Source: JAFARZ01 sp035651595
GTDB taxonomy: Bacteria > Actinomycetota > Actinomycetes > Streptosporangiales > Streptosporangiaceae
Direction of reading: 5' to 3'
NCBI GenBank assembly: GCA_035651595.1
Contig: DASRFJ010000159.1
Coordinates: 1 to 53,581, forward strand
Length of the DNA stretch: 53,581 nt
Shown one piece after another: positions 23,088 to 30,888 of the stretch. The first letter of the stretch is position 1. Every line of letters begins with the position of its first letter. Below the pieces are notes generated by a model that was not told the origin of the DNA, did no database searches, and saw nothing but the letters and a program-made list of their open reading frames with translations. The translations under genes and the position numbers were made by a program.

Positions 23088-24689
23088 CTAAAGGAAAAAC
23101 AGGCGGCTTAGCGGAACCGTGTCCGCGGGCGGCACGGCGAGCAGGCCGCCGTCCAGCGTGGTGCGCCCGGTGGCGGGGTCGACGTGTACCTCGGCGAGCC
23201 GGCCGTGGCGGAGCATCGACTGCGCGGTGACCGTCCGGGTGCCGCGCACCGGGACCCGGCGGCGGACGCCGGGGAGATCGGCGTCCACGGCGGCCCCCGC
23301 CACGAACGTCACGGAGATCTCGGCCGGGGTGGCGCCGCACCCGCCGAACTGCGGGCCGAGCACCAGCGGCTGGGCGGTGTCGATGGCCGCGTTGGGGTCG
23401 CCGGTGACGCCCCAGGCGGGAACCCCGGCCTTGAGCACGAGGAACGGCTTCGCGCCGAAGAACGCGGGTTCCCAGAGCACGATGTCGGCCAGCTTGCCGG
23501 TTTCCAGCGACCCCACCTCGTGCGCGAGCCCATGCGCGATGGCGGGGTTGATCGTGAGCTTGGCCAGATAGCGCAGCACCCGCTCGTTGTCGTCAGGCCC
23601 ATCAGCCTGCTTCTGCTGCGCGGCCATCGCGAACGTGCGGCGGATCGTCTCGCCGGCCCGGCCCATGCCCTGCGCGTCGGAGGAGGTGATCGGGATGACG
23701 CCGAGGTCGTGCAGCGGTCCCTCGGCCGCCATCGTGCCGCCGCGGACCCGGTCCCTGGCCAGCGCGGCATCCCCCGGCCGCGCGGCATCGAGGCCGTGCA
23801 CCAGCGCGATCATGTCCAGGTGCTCGGCCAGGGCGTCGCGACCGTACGGCAGCGTCGGGTTCGTCGAGGAGGTGATCACGTCCGGCCGCCCGGCCAGTTC
23901 GAGCACGTTCGGGGCGTGGCCGCCACCGCAGCCCTCCACATGGAACGCGTGGAACACCCGCCCGCCGGCCACCGCCAGCGTGTCCGCCACGCAGCCGGCC
24001 TCGTTCAGCCCGTCGGTGTGCAACGCCACCTGCACGTCGAACTCGTCGGCGACGGTCAGCGCGGTGTCCAGGCAACGCGGGTGAGCGCCAAGGTCCTCGT
24101 GCACCTTGAACCCGCACGCGCCGCCGAGCAGCCCCTCGATCAGCGGCGCGGGGCGCGACGAGGAACCCCGCGCCAGGAAGCCGATGTTGACCGGCCACTG
24201 GTCGAACGACGCGAACGCCCGGCGGAGCAGCCACCGCGAGTTCATCCCGACGCCCCACACCGGTCCGATCTCCTGGCCGATCACGGTCGTCACGCCGGAA
24301 GACAGCGCGGCCTCGAGCACCCGCGGCGACAGCAGGTGGACGTGGGTGTCGACCGCGCCCGGCGTGGCGATCAGCCCGTCGCCGGGGATGATCGTCGTGC
24401 CGGTGCCGGTCACCACGTCGACCCCATCCAGCGTGTCCGGGTTCCCCGCCCGCCCGATCCCGCTGATCCGCCCTTCGCGGATGCCGATCGACGCGTTCGC
24501 GATGCCCAGCACCGGATCGAGCAGCGTCACGTTCGTGACCACCACGTCGCAGGTATCCGCGGCGGTCGCCGCGAGCAGGTGGATGCCGTCCCGCGCGGTC
24601 CGCCCGAACCCGGTGCGGAACTCATCGCCCGGCGCCCGTGCGTCAGCTTCGTTTCGGATCACGAGCCCGGTGTCCGCCAGCGAGATCAT
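23088..24689 (-). CDS. ureC: Divergent urease alpha subunit
   Basis: A 533-residue UreC-family amidohydrolase. Nickel ligands and the carbamylated lysine are conserved: H116 and H118 (THVH), K195, H197 and D199 (GFKVHED), H224 (ALHTD), FHVEGCGGGH and D338 (SSDAQGMGR). The mobile-flap motif, normally MVCHHL, reads ALVHGL (295-300): the flap cysteine is Val297 while the catalytic His298 remains. It overlaps the fused gamma/beta gene by four bases. No ureD, ureE, ureF or ureG is present, so nickel insertion must rely on another locus or the enzyme uses a different metal or substrate. It is somewhat shorter than the roughly 567-residue canonical subunit. Confidence 0.9.
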   Translation of the reverse strand: MISLADTGLVIRNEADARAPGDEFRTGFGRTARDGIHLLAATAADTCDVVVTNVTLLDPVLGIANASIGIREGRISGIGRAGNPDTLDGVDVVTGTGTTIIPGDGLIATPGAVDTHVHLLSPRVLEAALSSGVTTVIGQEIGPVWGVGMNSRWLLRRAFASFDQWPVNIGFLARGSSSRPAPLIEGLLGGACGFKVHEDLGAHPRCLDTALTVADEFDVQVALHTDGLNEAGCVADTLAVAGGRVFHAFHVEGCGGGHAPNVLELAGRPDVITSSTNPTLPYGRDALAEHLDMIALVHGLDAARPGDAALARDRVRGGTMAAEGPLHDLGVIPITSSDAQGMGRAGETIRRTFAMAAQQKQADGPDDNERVLRYLAKLTINPAIAHGLAHEVGSLETGKLADIVLWEPAFFGAKPFLVLKAGVPAWGVTGDPNAAIDTAQPLVLGPQFGGCGATPAEISVTFVAGAAVDADLPGVRRRVPVRGTRTVTAQSMLRHGRLAEVHVDPATGRTTLDGGLLAVPPADTVPLSRLFFL

Positions 24690-25360
24690 GCGCCCTCATA
24701 GCCGCAGGCCCGGGCTCGCTCCAGCGCCCGTTCCTTCGCGCCGGCCTCGTCCAGCGGCCCGTCCACCAGCCCGGCGAAGCCGATCACCACCCGCCGCCCG
24801 CCGATCGGCGCCAACGGCACGGTCCGGGTCTGCCCGGGCTCCCAACGCACCGCCGCCCCGGCCTCGATCGCCAGGTGCATCCCGTACGCCGCCGCCCGGT
24901 CGAACCGCAGCCGCGGATTCGCCTCGAAGAAGTGAAAGTGGCTCGTCACGCCGATCGTGACGTCCGCGGTATTGGTCACCGCCACCGTCCCCGCACCCGC
25001 CCCCGCCCCCACCGTGTCAATTGCGCAATCGAGCCCACTAGAGCGTGTCAATCCGGCCCGGAACGGGTCGCGCACCACGGCCAGCCGTGTCCCGTCGTCG
25101 AAAACGGCTTCCACCCGCACGTCGGGCACCGCGCCGACCACGCCGGGCAGCACGTCGTCCGCGCCGAGCACCGACCGGCCTGCCTCGATCGCCTCGGCGA
25201 GACGCAGGCCGTCGCGGGCCGCCTCGCACACGGTGTCCGCGACGATTGCCGTCGCCTCGGGCACGTTGAGGCGCAGCCCGCGCGACCGCCTGCGCCGCGC
25301 CAGTTCAGCGGTGGTGAACAGAAGCAGGCGGTCTCGTTCGGAGGGAGAAAGAACGGTCAT
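24686..25360 (-). CDS. ureAB: Fused urease gamma/beta subunit
   Basis: A 224-residue fusion. Residues 1-100 match urease gamma (SPSERDRLLLFTTAELARRR, EAARDG, PDVRVEAVFDDG). Residues 125-205 match urease beta (SHFHFFEANPRLRFDRAAA, VRWEPGQTRTVPL). A Gly/Ala-rich linker at about 117-124 joins them. It starts with ATG 25360, preceded by a GGAGGGAGAAAG ribosome site, and overlaps both the permease stop and the ureC start by ATGA. Gamma-beta fusions are known from actinobacteria and Helicobacter. The subunit builds the alpha-beta-gamma assembly. Confidence 0.92.
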   Translation of the reverse strand: MTVLSPSERDRLLLFTTAELARRRRSRGLRLNVPEATAIVADTVCEAARDGLRLAEAIEAGRSVLGADDVLPGVVGAVPDVRVEAVFDDGTRLAVVRDPFRAGLTRSSGLDCAIDTVGAGAGAGTVAVTNTADVTIGVTSHFHFFEANPRLRFDRAAAYGMHLAIEAGAAVRWEPGQTRTVPLAPIGGRRVVIGFAGLVDGPLDEAGAKERALERARACGYEGA

Positions 25361-26805
25361 TCGAGCCCGCGGGAAAGTACCTCGGCCCGCGGACCACGGG
25401 ACCGCAGCGCGTACAGCCCGCCGGCCGCGCCCACCACAAGATAGGCCAGCACGTAGTACCAGTAGTGGTCGGCGGGCGCCGCCTGGCCGGGGTTGATCGA
25501 CTCCCAGATGCCGTAGCCGACGACGCCGACGCCGAGCAGCGGGAACACGATGTGCCGCAGCACCGAGAACGTGCCCCGGTCCGTCCGCCACACGAAGAAC
25601 GGCAGCAGCGCGCAGGTCGCGCCGTAGATGATCAGCAGCGGCACGGTGGAGATGCCGGCCTCGTAGGTGGCGATCGAACCCGCGCTGTGCAGGATCAGGT
25701 CGAGGATCACCGTCGTCGCGACCATGAGCGCCACGTACAGCGTGATCGAGGCGTACGGCACGCCGGTCCGCGCCGACACCCGGGACAGCTGCGCGGGCAG
25801 CAGCCCGGCCCGCGACCCGTGGTAGATGTACCGCGAGCCGGGCAGGGCCGCGGCCAGGTAGCAGCCGAACGAGCTGGTGACCCCGATCAGGAACATGATC
25901 AAGTGCAGCCAGGGCACGTAGTGGCTGGTCAGCGTCAGGTACGGGTTGGCCAGCGAACCGATGCTCGCGATGCCCTTCGCGCTGCCCTGCCAGCTGGCGT
26001 AGCCGACGACCAGCGCGTACGCGGCGAGGAAGAACACCAGCATGACCACGCCGATGCTCAGCACGACGGTGAGCGGGATCGTGCGCCGCGGGTTCTTCGA
26101 CTCCTCCGCCAGCGGGGCGGAGTTCTCCCAGCCGACGTACGCGAACACCGCCAGGCCGAAGGTCAGGCCGCCGATGCCGGCGAACCCGCCCGGGGACCCG
26201 CCGATGGCGTGGAACGGGACGGCGAGCGCGGAGTGCGCGCGGACCAGCACCACGACGGCGAACAGGACCAGGGCGACCGCCTCGGTGAGGAACATGACGA
26301 ACGCGGCCTTGACCGAGATGCCGGTGCCGCGCAGCAGCACCGGCAGGCCGGCCACCATGGCGCCGAGCGTGACCCAGATCCAGATGCCCGGCGACCAGTT
26401 CGCGTAGCTGACCGTCCATGAGCCGATGAACACCACGACGCTGCCGACCGACACCGGGTAGATGAACAGCAGCAGGTAGAAGGTCATCGACCCGAGGAAC
26501 GTGCCGGTCCTGCTGCCGCGCACGGCTCGGGTGAGGTAGCTGATGAACCCGCCGGCGCTGGGCATCCGGCGGGTGAACTCGATCAGGCTGTTGCCGGTGG
26601 CCAGAATCGCGATGGCGGCGAGCACGAACGCCCACGGCGCCATCGAGCCCATGGACAGCACGATCGCCGGGATCGTGAGGAACACGCTGAGCGCGGGCGC
26701 GATGTTCGCCAGCGTGCTTGATGTCGTGCCGAACAAGCCGATCGAGTTGGCCGGCAAGCTTCGCGTCGCCGCCGGGGCGGTCACATCCCGCGTCGTCTCA
26801 CTCAT
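25357..26805 (-). CDS. APC superfamily permease
   Basis: A 482-residue integral membrane protein with about 12 hydrophobic helices and the APC hallmark near the N-terminus (GLFGTTSSTLANIAPALSVF), plus the VGWENSAPLAEESKNPRRTIP loop typical of amino-acid/polyamine/organocation transporters. It lies between the amidohydrolase (8-base overlap) and ureAB (4-base overlap), so it is probably the importer of the nitrogenous substrate of this operon, for example an amino acid, ureide or amide. The precise substrate is inference only. Regulation should follow the LacI-type repressor through the operator upstream of the amidohydrolase. Confidence 0.87.
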   Translation of the reverse strand: MSETTRDVTAPAATRSLPANSIGLFGTTSSTLANIAPALSVFLTIPAIVLSMGSMAPWAFVLAAIAILATGNSLIEFTRRMPSAGGFISYLTRAVRGSRTGTFLGSMTFYLLLFIYPVSVGSVVVFIGSWTVSYANWSPGIWIWVTLGAMVAGLPVLLRGTGISVKAAFVMFLTEAVALVLFAVVVLVRAHSALAVPFHAIGGSPGGFAGIGGLTFGLAVFAYVGWENSAPLAEESKNPRRTIPLTVVLSIGVVMLVFFLAAYALVVGYASWQGSAKGIASIGSLANPYLTLTSHYVPWLHLIMFLIGVTSSFGCYLAAALPGSRYIYHGSRAGLLPAQLSRVSARTGVPYASITLYVALMVATTVILDLILHSAGSIATYEAGISTVPLLIIYGATCALLPFFVWRTDRGTFSVLRHIVFPLLGVGVVGYGIWESINPGQAAPADHYWYYVLAYLVVGAAGGLYALRSRGPRAEVLSRGLE

Positions 26806-28483
26806 CGCCGTGCACCACCTGTCCGTTCGCTACCGTCAGCACCGCTGACGTGTCACCGATGTCCGTCGCCGGAATGGCGAACAGATCCTGGTCGAGCACC
26901 ACGACGTCGGCGCGCATCCCAGGCAGCAGTCGCCCGGTCACGTCCTCCTCGTGGTTGACGTACGCGACGCCCTCGGTGAAGGCCGTGATGGCGGTGTCGA
27001 TGGTCACCGCCTGTCCGGGCAGGAAAGGGTCCTCGCACTCCGGGGTCCCGGGACGGCCGAGCACGTGGGACAGCACCCGGTTCACCGCGACGTGCATCTC
27101 CTGTAGCGGGTCGCCGCTGGACACCGGCCAGTCGCTGCCGAACGCCAGCCGCGTGCCGCGCTGGGCCAGCCCGCCGATCTGGTACTGCCACTGGTACCGC
27201 TCCGGGCCGACGAACGGGAGCGTGAGCTCGAGCATCTGCGGGTCGGCCATCGCCCACAGCGGCTGGAAGTTGGCTACCGCGCCGAGCGCGGCGAACCGGT
27301 CCATGTCCGAGGGCTTGATGAACTGAAGGTGCGCCAGGTGATGGCGGCCTACTTGGCGCTCGGCGGCCGGGAGTTCCGCGAGCGCGTCCAGGCCGGCCGT
27401 CACCGCGCCGTCGCCGAGCGCGTGGAAATGCAGCTGGAAGCCCTCGCCGGACAGGCGCTTGGTGATGGTCTTCAGCTCGTCCGGGTCGATGAAGTAGTTG
27501 CCGTGGTGGTCGGTAGGGTGCCCGTGCTTGTCCAGGTACGGCATGCCCATCGCGGCGGTGAACGTCTCGCAGACGCCGTCCAGCATCAGCTTGACCGAGG
27601 TCGCGCGGAACCGGCCGCCGTCGGCCTCGCCCAGCGTCTGCTCCCGCCGGGCCAGCAGGTCCTCGTATTGCGCGGCGCCGCGGTGCCGGTCCCACCAGAG
27701 CGCACCGGTCACGCTCGCGGTGAGCGACCCGTCCCGTGCCGCGTCCAGGTACGTGCCGAACGTGTCCGAGATCGCGAGTTCGCCGGCCGTGCCAACGCAG
27801 GCATCCTGATAGTGCGCGATGCCGTTGCCGTGCAGGTACTCAAGCGCCGCGGTCAGCCCGGCGCGCAGCTCGGCGGCAGTTGCTGATGGAACACACCGCG
27901 CCACAACCGCCATCGCGCCGTCGTGCAGCGTGCCGGTCGGCGAGCCGTCGGGGTGGCGCTCGATGCGCCCGTCCGATGGATCCGGCGTCGTGGCGTCGAC
28001 GCCGGCCCGCGCCAGTGCGGCGGTGTTCACCCAGGCGCCGTGGTGGTCCCGGTTGGGCAGGAACGCGGGCCGCCCGCCGGTCACCAGGTCCAGGTCGGCG
28101 GCCGTCGGCGTGCCGCCGGGGAAGGCCTCCATCGACCAGCCGCCGCCGAGCACCCAGGCGTCCGCCGGCAGTCCCGCGCAGTACGCGGCGATCGTGTCCA
28201 GGCATGCCTGCCGGGTCTTCAGCCCGAGCATGTTGCAGCGCAGGCTCTCCAGCCCGCCGTTGATCGCGTGCACGTGCGAGTCGCCGAACGCCGGCAGCGC
28301 GAGCCGGCCGGCCAGGTCGATGACGCGGGTGCGCGGGCCCGCCAGGTCGCGGATGTCCGCGTCGGCGCCGACGGCCTGGATCAGGCCGCCGCGGATCGCG
28401 ATCGCCTCGGCGAACCCGGACGGATCAGACGGCGTGCGCACCCTGCCGCCGATGAGGATCAGGTCTGCCGTGGTATCGCTCAC
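26798..28483 (-). CDS. Amidohydrolase family protein (YtcJ-like)
   Basis: A 561-residue metal-dependent amidohydrolase of the amidohydrolase 3/YtcJ group. The N-terminal metal site is FGDSHVHAINGG, a mid-barrel Lys lies in SVKLMLDGV, later metal His residues occur in FHFHALGDGA/HHLAHLQ-like strands (LHFHALGDG and RHHLAHLQF), and the C-terminal Asp is in FGSDWPVSSGDPL. GTG 28483 is chosen because GGAGG lies 7 bases upstream; the frame stays open to 28513. It is the first gene of the amidohydrolase-permease-urease operon. It may hydrolyse an imported N-acyl, cyclic amide or carbamoyl compound to supply urea or a urea analogue (inference). Confidence 0.88.
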   Translation of the reverse strand: MSDTTADLILIGGRVRTPSDPSGFAEAIAIRGGLIQAVGADADIRDLAGPRTRVIDLAGRLALPAFGDSHVHAINGGLESLRCNMLGLKTRQACLDTIAAYCAGLPADAWVLGGGWSMEAFPGGTPTAADLDLVTGGRPAFLPNRDHHGAWVNTAALARAGVDATTPDPSDGRIERHPDGSPTGTLHDGAMAVVARCVPSATAAELRAGLTAALEYLHGNGIAHYQDACVGTAGELAISDTFGTYLDAARDGSLTASVTGALWWDRHRGAAQYEDLLARREQTLGEADGGRFRATSVKLMLDGVCETFTAAMGMPYLDKHGHPTDHHGNYFIDPDELKTITKRLSGEGFQLHFHALGDGAVTAGLDALAELPAAERQVGRHHLAHLQFIKPSDMDRFAALGAVANFQPLWAMADPQMLELTLPFVGPERYQWQYQIGGLAQRGTRLAFGSDWPVSSGDPLQEMHVAVNRVLSHVLGRPGTPECEDPFLPGQAVTIDTAITAFTEGVAYVNHEEDVTGRLLPGMRADVVVLDQDLFAIPATDIGDTSAVLTVANGQVVHGDE

Positions 28484-28518
28484 CGCCGCGCCTCCGGAGC
28501 CCGTTGGACACACAATGT

Positions 28519-28534
28519 GCAGAAACGTTTCTGC
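28519..28534. promoter_or_regulatory. LacI-type operator palindrome
   Basis: GCAGAAACGTTTCTGC is a perfect 16-base palindrome with the central CG typical of LacI/GalR operators. It lies between the divergent amidohydrolase start (28483) and the LacI-family gene (28597), so the regulator probably binds here and controls both directions. Confidence 0.7.
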
Positions 28535-28596
28535 GCACGCTAACAGCGGTCAATGGGCATGTCAACGGGTAACCGCGGCGGCATTACCATGGGCGG

Positions 28597-29628
28597 ATGG
28601 CAGCCAGACGGCGGGTGACGATCCGCGACGTGGCGCAGGCCGCGGGGGTCTCCACCACGACGGTCTCGGACGCGCTGAGCGGCAACGGCCGGCTGCCGGC
28701 CGCGACCCGCAGGCGCGTCGCCGCGGTGGCCGGCCGCCTCGGCTACCGGGCCAACCCGGCCGCGCGGTCGCTGCGCGGCAAGCGGGTCGGCGGCATCGGC
28801 CTGTACCTGCCGGACGAGGCGGGCAACTTCGCGTACTACCTGGAGCTCGCGGCGGGCGCGGCCAGCCAGGCGCTGGCCCACGGGCTGGCGCTGACGCTGA
28901 TCCCGCGCTCGCCGGACCCGTCCCGGCTGACCGCGTTCCCGGTCGACGGGTTCGTCGCGGTGGACCCGGTGACCAGCGACCCGGTGGTTCGCGCGTTCGC
29001 CCAGCTGGGCATCCCGGTGGTCACCTGCGAGCGTGACCTCACGCCCGGCGTAACGCACGCCGGCCGGGTGGAGGGCGACTACCGGCCCGTGATGACGGCA
29101 CTGCTCGATCACCTCGCCGAGCAGGGCGCGCGGCGCGTCGCGCTGATCGCGCCCGGCCCGGAGACCGCGTGGGGCCTGGAGCTGCGCGCGTCTTATCAGG
29201 CCTGGTGCGCGGCCGGCGATCGGCCGGAGCTGCTGTTCGACGTGCCGTTCCCCGGTTCGCCCGAGCTGGTGCACGACGCGACCATGCGTGCGCTGCGCGC
29301 CGACCCGGCCGCCGACGCGGTGGTCAGCGGTGTCGACGGCGGCGCGCTGGGCGCGCTCGTCGCGGCGTCCGAGTTCGGCCGCCGGGTGCCCGAGGACCTG
29401 CTGGTCGCGTCCTGCGTGGACAGTCCCGCGCTGCGCACCTGCAGCCCGGCGATCACCGCGCTTGACCTAGCCGCCGACGAGATGGGCCGGCGCCTCGCCG
29501 GGCTGCTGCACGGGCTGCTCGAGGGTTCGGTCCAGCCCGGCGCCGTACAGGTGGTGCGGCCGCGGCTGATGATCCGGGCGTCCACCTCGCGGTTAATTCA
29601 GTTGAGCGCCGGCCGCACGCGCGGCTAA
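28597..29628 (+). CDS. LacI-family transcriptional regulator
   Basis: A 343-residue LacI/GalR-type protein. The helix-turn-helix VTIRDVAQAAGVSTTTVSDAL occupies residues 7-27, followed by the hinge NPAARSLRGKR and a periplasmic-binding-protein-like effector domain (residues 62-335) with the C-terminal dimer strand. Ser-Asp replaces the more usual Ser-Arg in the second helix. It is divergent from the amidohydrolase-APC-urease operon, and a perfect operator palindrome sits in the 113-base gap. The effector is probably the imported substrate. The gene starts with ATG 28597. Confidence 0.92.
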   Translation: MAARRRVTIRDVAQAAGVSTTTVSDALSGNGRLPAATRRRVAAVAGRLGYRANPAARSLRGKRVGGIGLYLPDEAGNFAYYLELAAGAASQALAHGLALTLIPRSPDPSRLTAFPVDGFVAVDPVTSDPVVRAFAQLGIPVVTCERDLTPGVTHAGRVEGDYRPVMTALLDHLAEQGARRVALIAPGPETAWGLELRASYQAWCAAGDRPELLFDVPFPGSPELVHDATMRALRADPAADAVVSGVDGGALGALVAASEFGRRVPEDLLVASCVDSPALRTCSPAITALDLAADEMGRRLAGLLHGLLEGSVQPGAVQVVRPRLMIRASTSRLIQLSAGRTRG

Positions 29629-29805
29629 CCCGGCAGCAACCTGATCGCGGCCGACCTGGTGCTCCAGCGTGCCGTGGTGCGCAAGCACGCGCCGGGCCGG
29701 ACGCGACGGTTTACCATGTCGGCCGGGCTGGCCCTGCCGCGTCGCGCCTTCGAGCCGCCGCCGCACGTCGACTCCGCCGTGCTCGTGGTGCGCCGCCGCC
29801 GGTAG
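29629..29805 (+). pseudogene. C-terminal remnant of an Erm-type 23S rRNA adenine methyltransferase
   Basis: Directly after the LacI stop the same frame reads PGSNLIAADLVLQRAVVRK, then RRFTMSAGLALPRRAF and PPPHVDSAVLVVRRRR-stop. These are the C-terminal blocks of Erm (and the related KsgA) N6-adenine dimethyltransferases. The SAM-binding N-terminal two thirds are absent and there is no start codon with a ribosome site, so this is a truncated relic. It is embedded antisense to the 3' end of the next gene. Confidence 0.7.
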
Positions 29806-30655
29806 CGGGGTCGGCGTCGGTAGCGGGGTCGGTGTCGATAGCGGTGCCGGCGCCGGCGAGCAGCATGCGATTGATCGTCAGCCGGTGCTCGGCCGGGTCC
29901 ACGGCGAGGTGACTTTCCAGCCGGTCGGTGACCGAGGGATCGAGGCTGAGCCGCACCGGGACCGGCTCGCCGGCGTCGGCCAGCGTGAGGCCATAGGCCG
30001 AGCCGATGTCCGTGCGGCGGATGCCGATCAGCTCCGGCACCCGCACGAACGCCGCCGCGCCCCGCCGCAGCTCGCGGCGAAGCAGCTCGAGCAGGCGGTT
30101 GCCGAGCGCGGTGAGCGCCACCGTCCACCATGGGTGCAGCTCGGGTGGCACGCCGTCCAGCCGCAGCTCGGGGAGGCCGAACCGGCCGAGGCCGTGCGTG
30201 GTCAGGCGCTGCTCCTCCTCTCGCACCTGGACCCAGTCGGCGAGCCGGAACCCGCCGTCGACGGCGGACAGCCGGGGCGCGCCGGGCAGCGTGCCGAGCG
30301 CCTCGGCCGCGGTCAGGGCCTGCCGCGCGAACGCGTCGATCAGCGGCAGCCCGAGTTCCGCGGCGAACGCCGCGGCGGCCGCGCGGGTGACCCACTCGTG
30401 CACGGGTCCCGGCCGGGGCGGGTTCAGCGCGGCGAACGCGACCACCTCCTCGCCGGAGACAGCGGCTCGCCGCGGCGTGACGACCAGCGCCGGCGTGCCG
30501 AGCAGGCCCCTGGTCAGCCCGCGCACCGGCTCCGCGACGCGCCGCGCCAGCGCCGTGCCGGCCAGCCCGATCGCCCGCTCCCGCGACATCGAGACCGGCA
30601 CCAGGTACATCGCGGGCAGCATTTCCGGCACCGGCAGCACGAGATCTTCCGTCAT
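29711..30655 (-). CDS. Hypothetical actinobacterial protein
   Basis: A 314-residue protein I do not recognise. It begins MTEDLVLPVPEMLPAMYLVPVS, has Ala/Leu/Arg-rich helices, and contains an LTTHGLGRFGLPELRLDGVP block that looks conserved, plus VRVPELIGIRRTDIGSAYG. There are no membrane segments or signal peptide. The final 50 codons are encoded by the 18-base tandem repeat and the antisense of the Erm relic (Arg/Ala-rich tail), so the original C-terminus was probably lost or replaced near 29855. ATG 30655 is chosen; GTG 30664 is possible. Confidence 0.65.
   Translation of the reverse strand: MTEDLVLPVPEMLPAMYLVPVSMSRERAIGLAGTALARRVAEPVRGLTRGLLGTPALVVTPRRAAVSGEEVVAFAALNPPRPGPVHEWVTRAAAAAFAAELGLPLIDAFARQALTAAEALGTLPGAPRLSAVDGGFRLADWVQVREEEQRLTTHGLGRFGLPELRLDGVPPELHPWWTVALTALGNRLLELLRRELRRGAAAFVRVPELIGIRRTDIGSAYGLTLADAGEPVPVRLSLDPSVTDRLESHLAVDPAEHRLTINRMLLAGAGTAIDTDPATDADPATGGGAPRARRSRRAAAARRRDAAGPARPTW
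29801..29854. repeat. 18-bp tandem repeat, three copies
   Basis: GGTAGCGGGGTCGGCGTC at 29801-29818 is followed by a near-identical unit at 29819-29836 and a diverged third at 29837-29854. The repeat begins at the erm remnant stop codon and encodes the DTDPAT-DADPAT tail of the opposite-strand hypothetical protein. Confidence 0.85.
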
Positions 30656-30763
30656 GGCCGTCACGATAACCTCGCCCTCTGACAAAACCAGGCCGCCATC
30701 CGCGCCGCGACCTGCTCATACCACCACGAATCAGCGCCACGGCCCCGGCCCGCGGCGTCCATC

Positions 30764-30845
30764 AGCGTGGAAGATCGTCCCTTCGTGGACGATCAACCCC
30801 CACAATCGGGGGTCAGGCTTCCACGAAGGGTGAATCCATCACGTT
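30764..30845 (+). repeat. Dispersed hairpin repeat, copy D (short)
   Basis: This copy holds only the nested-stem core and has the best pairing of the four: CCCTTCGTGGA (30779-30789) with TCCACGAAGGG (30820-30830), and ACCCCC (30796-30801) with GGGGGT (30808-30813) around a 6-base loop. The outer AGCGTGG/CACGTT arms are at 30764 and 30845. The 5' extension found in copies A to C is missing. The remaining parts of 30656-30888 show no gene. Confidence 0.85.
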
Positions 30846-30888
30846 GCCTGGCCCCCGATAGCTGCGCCGGCGGCCGGAGAAACCGGCG

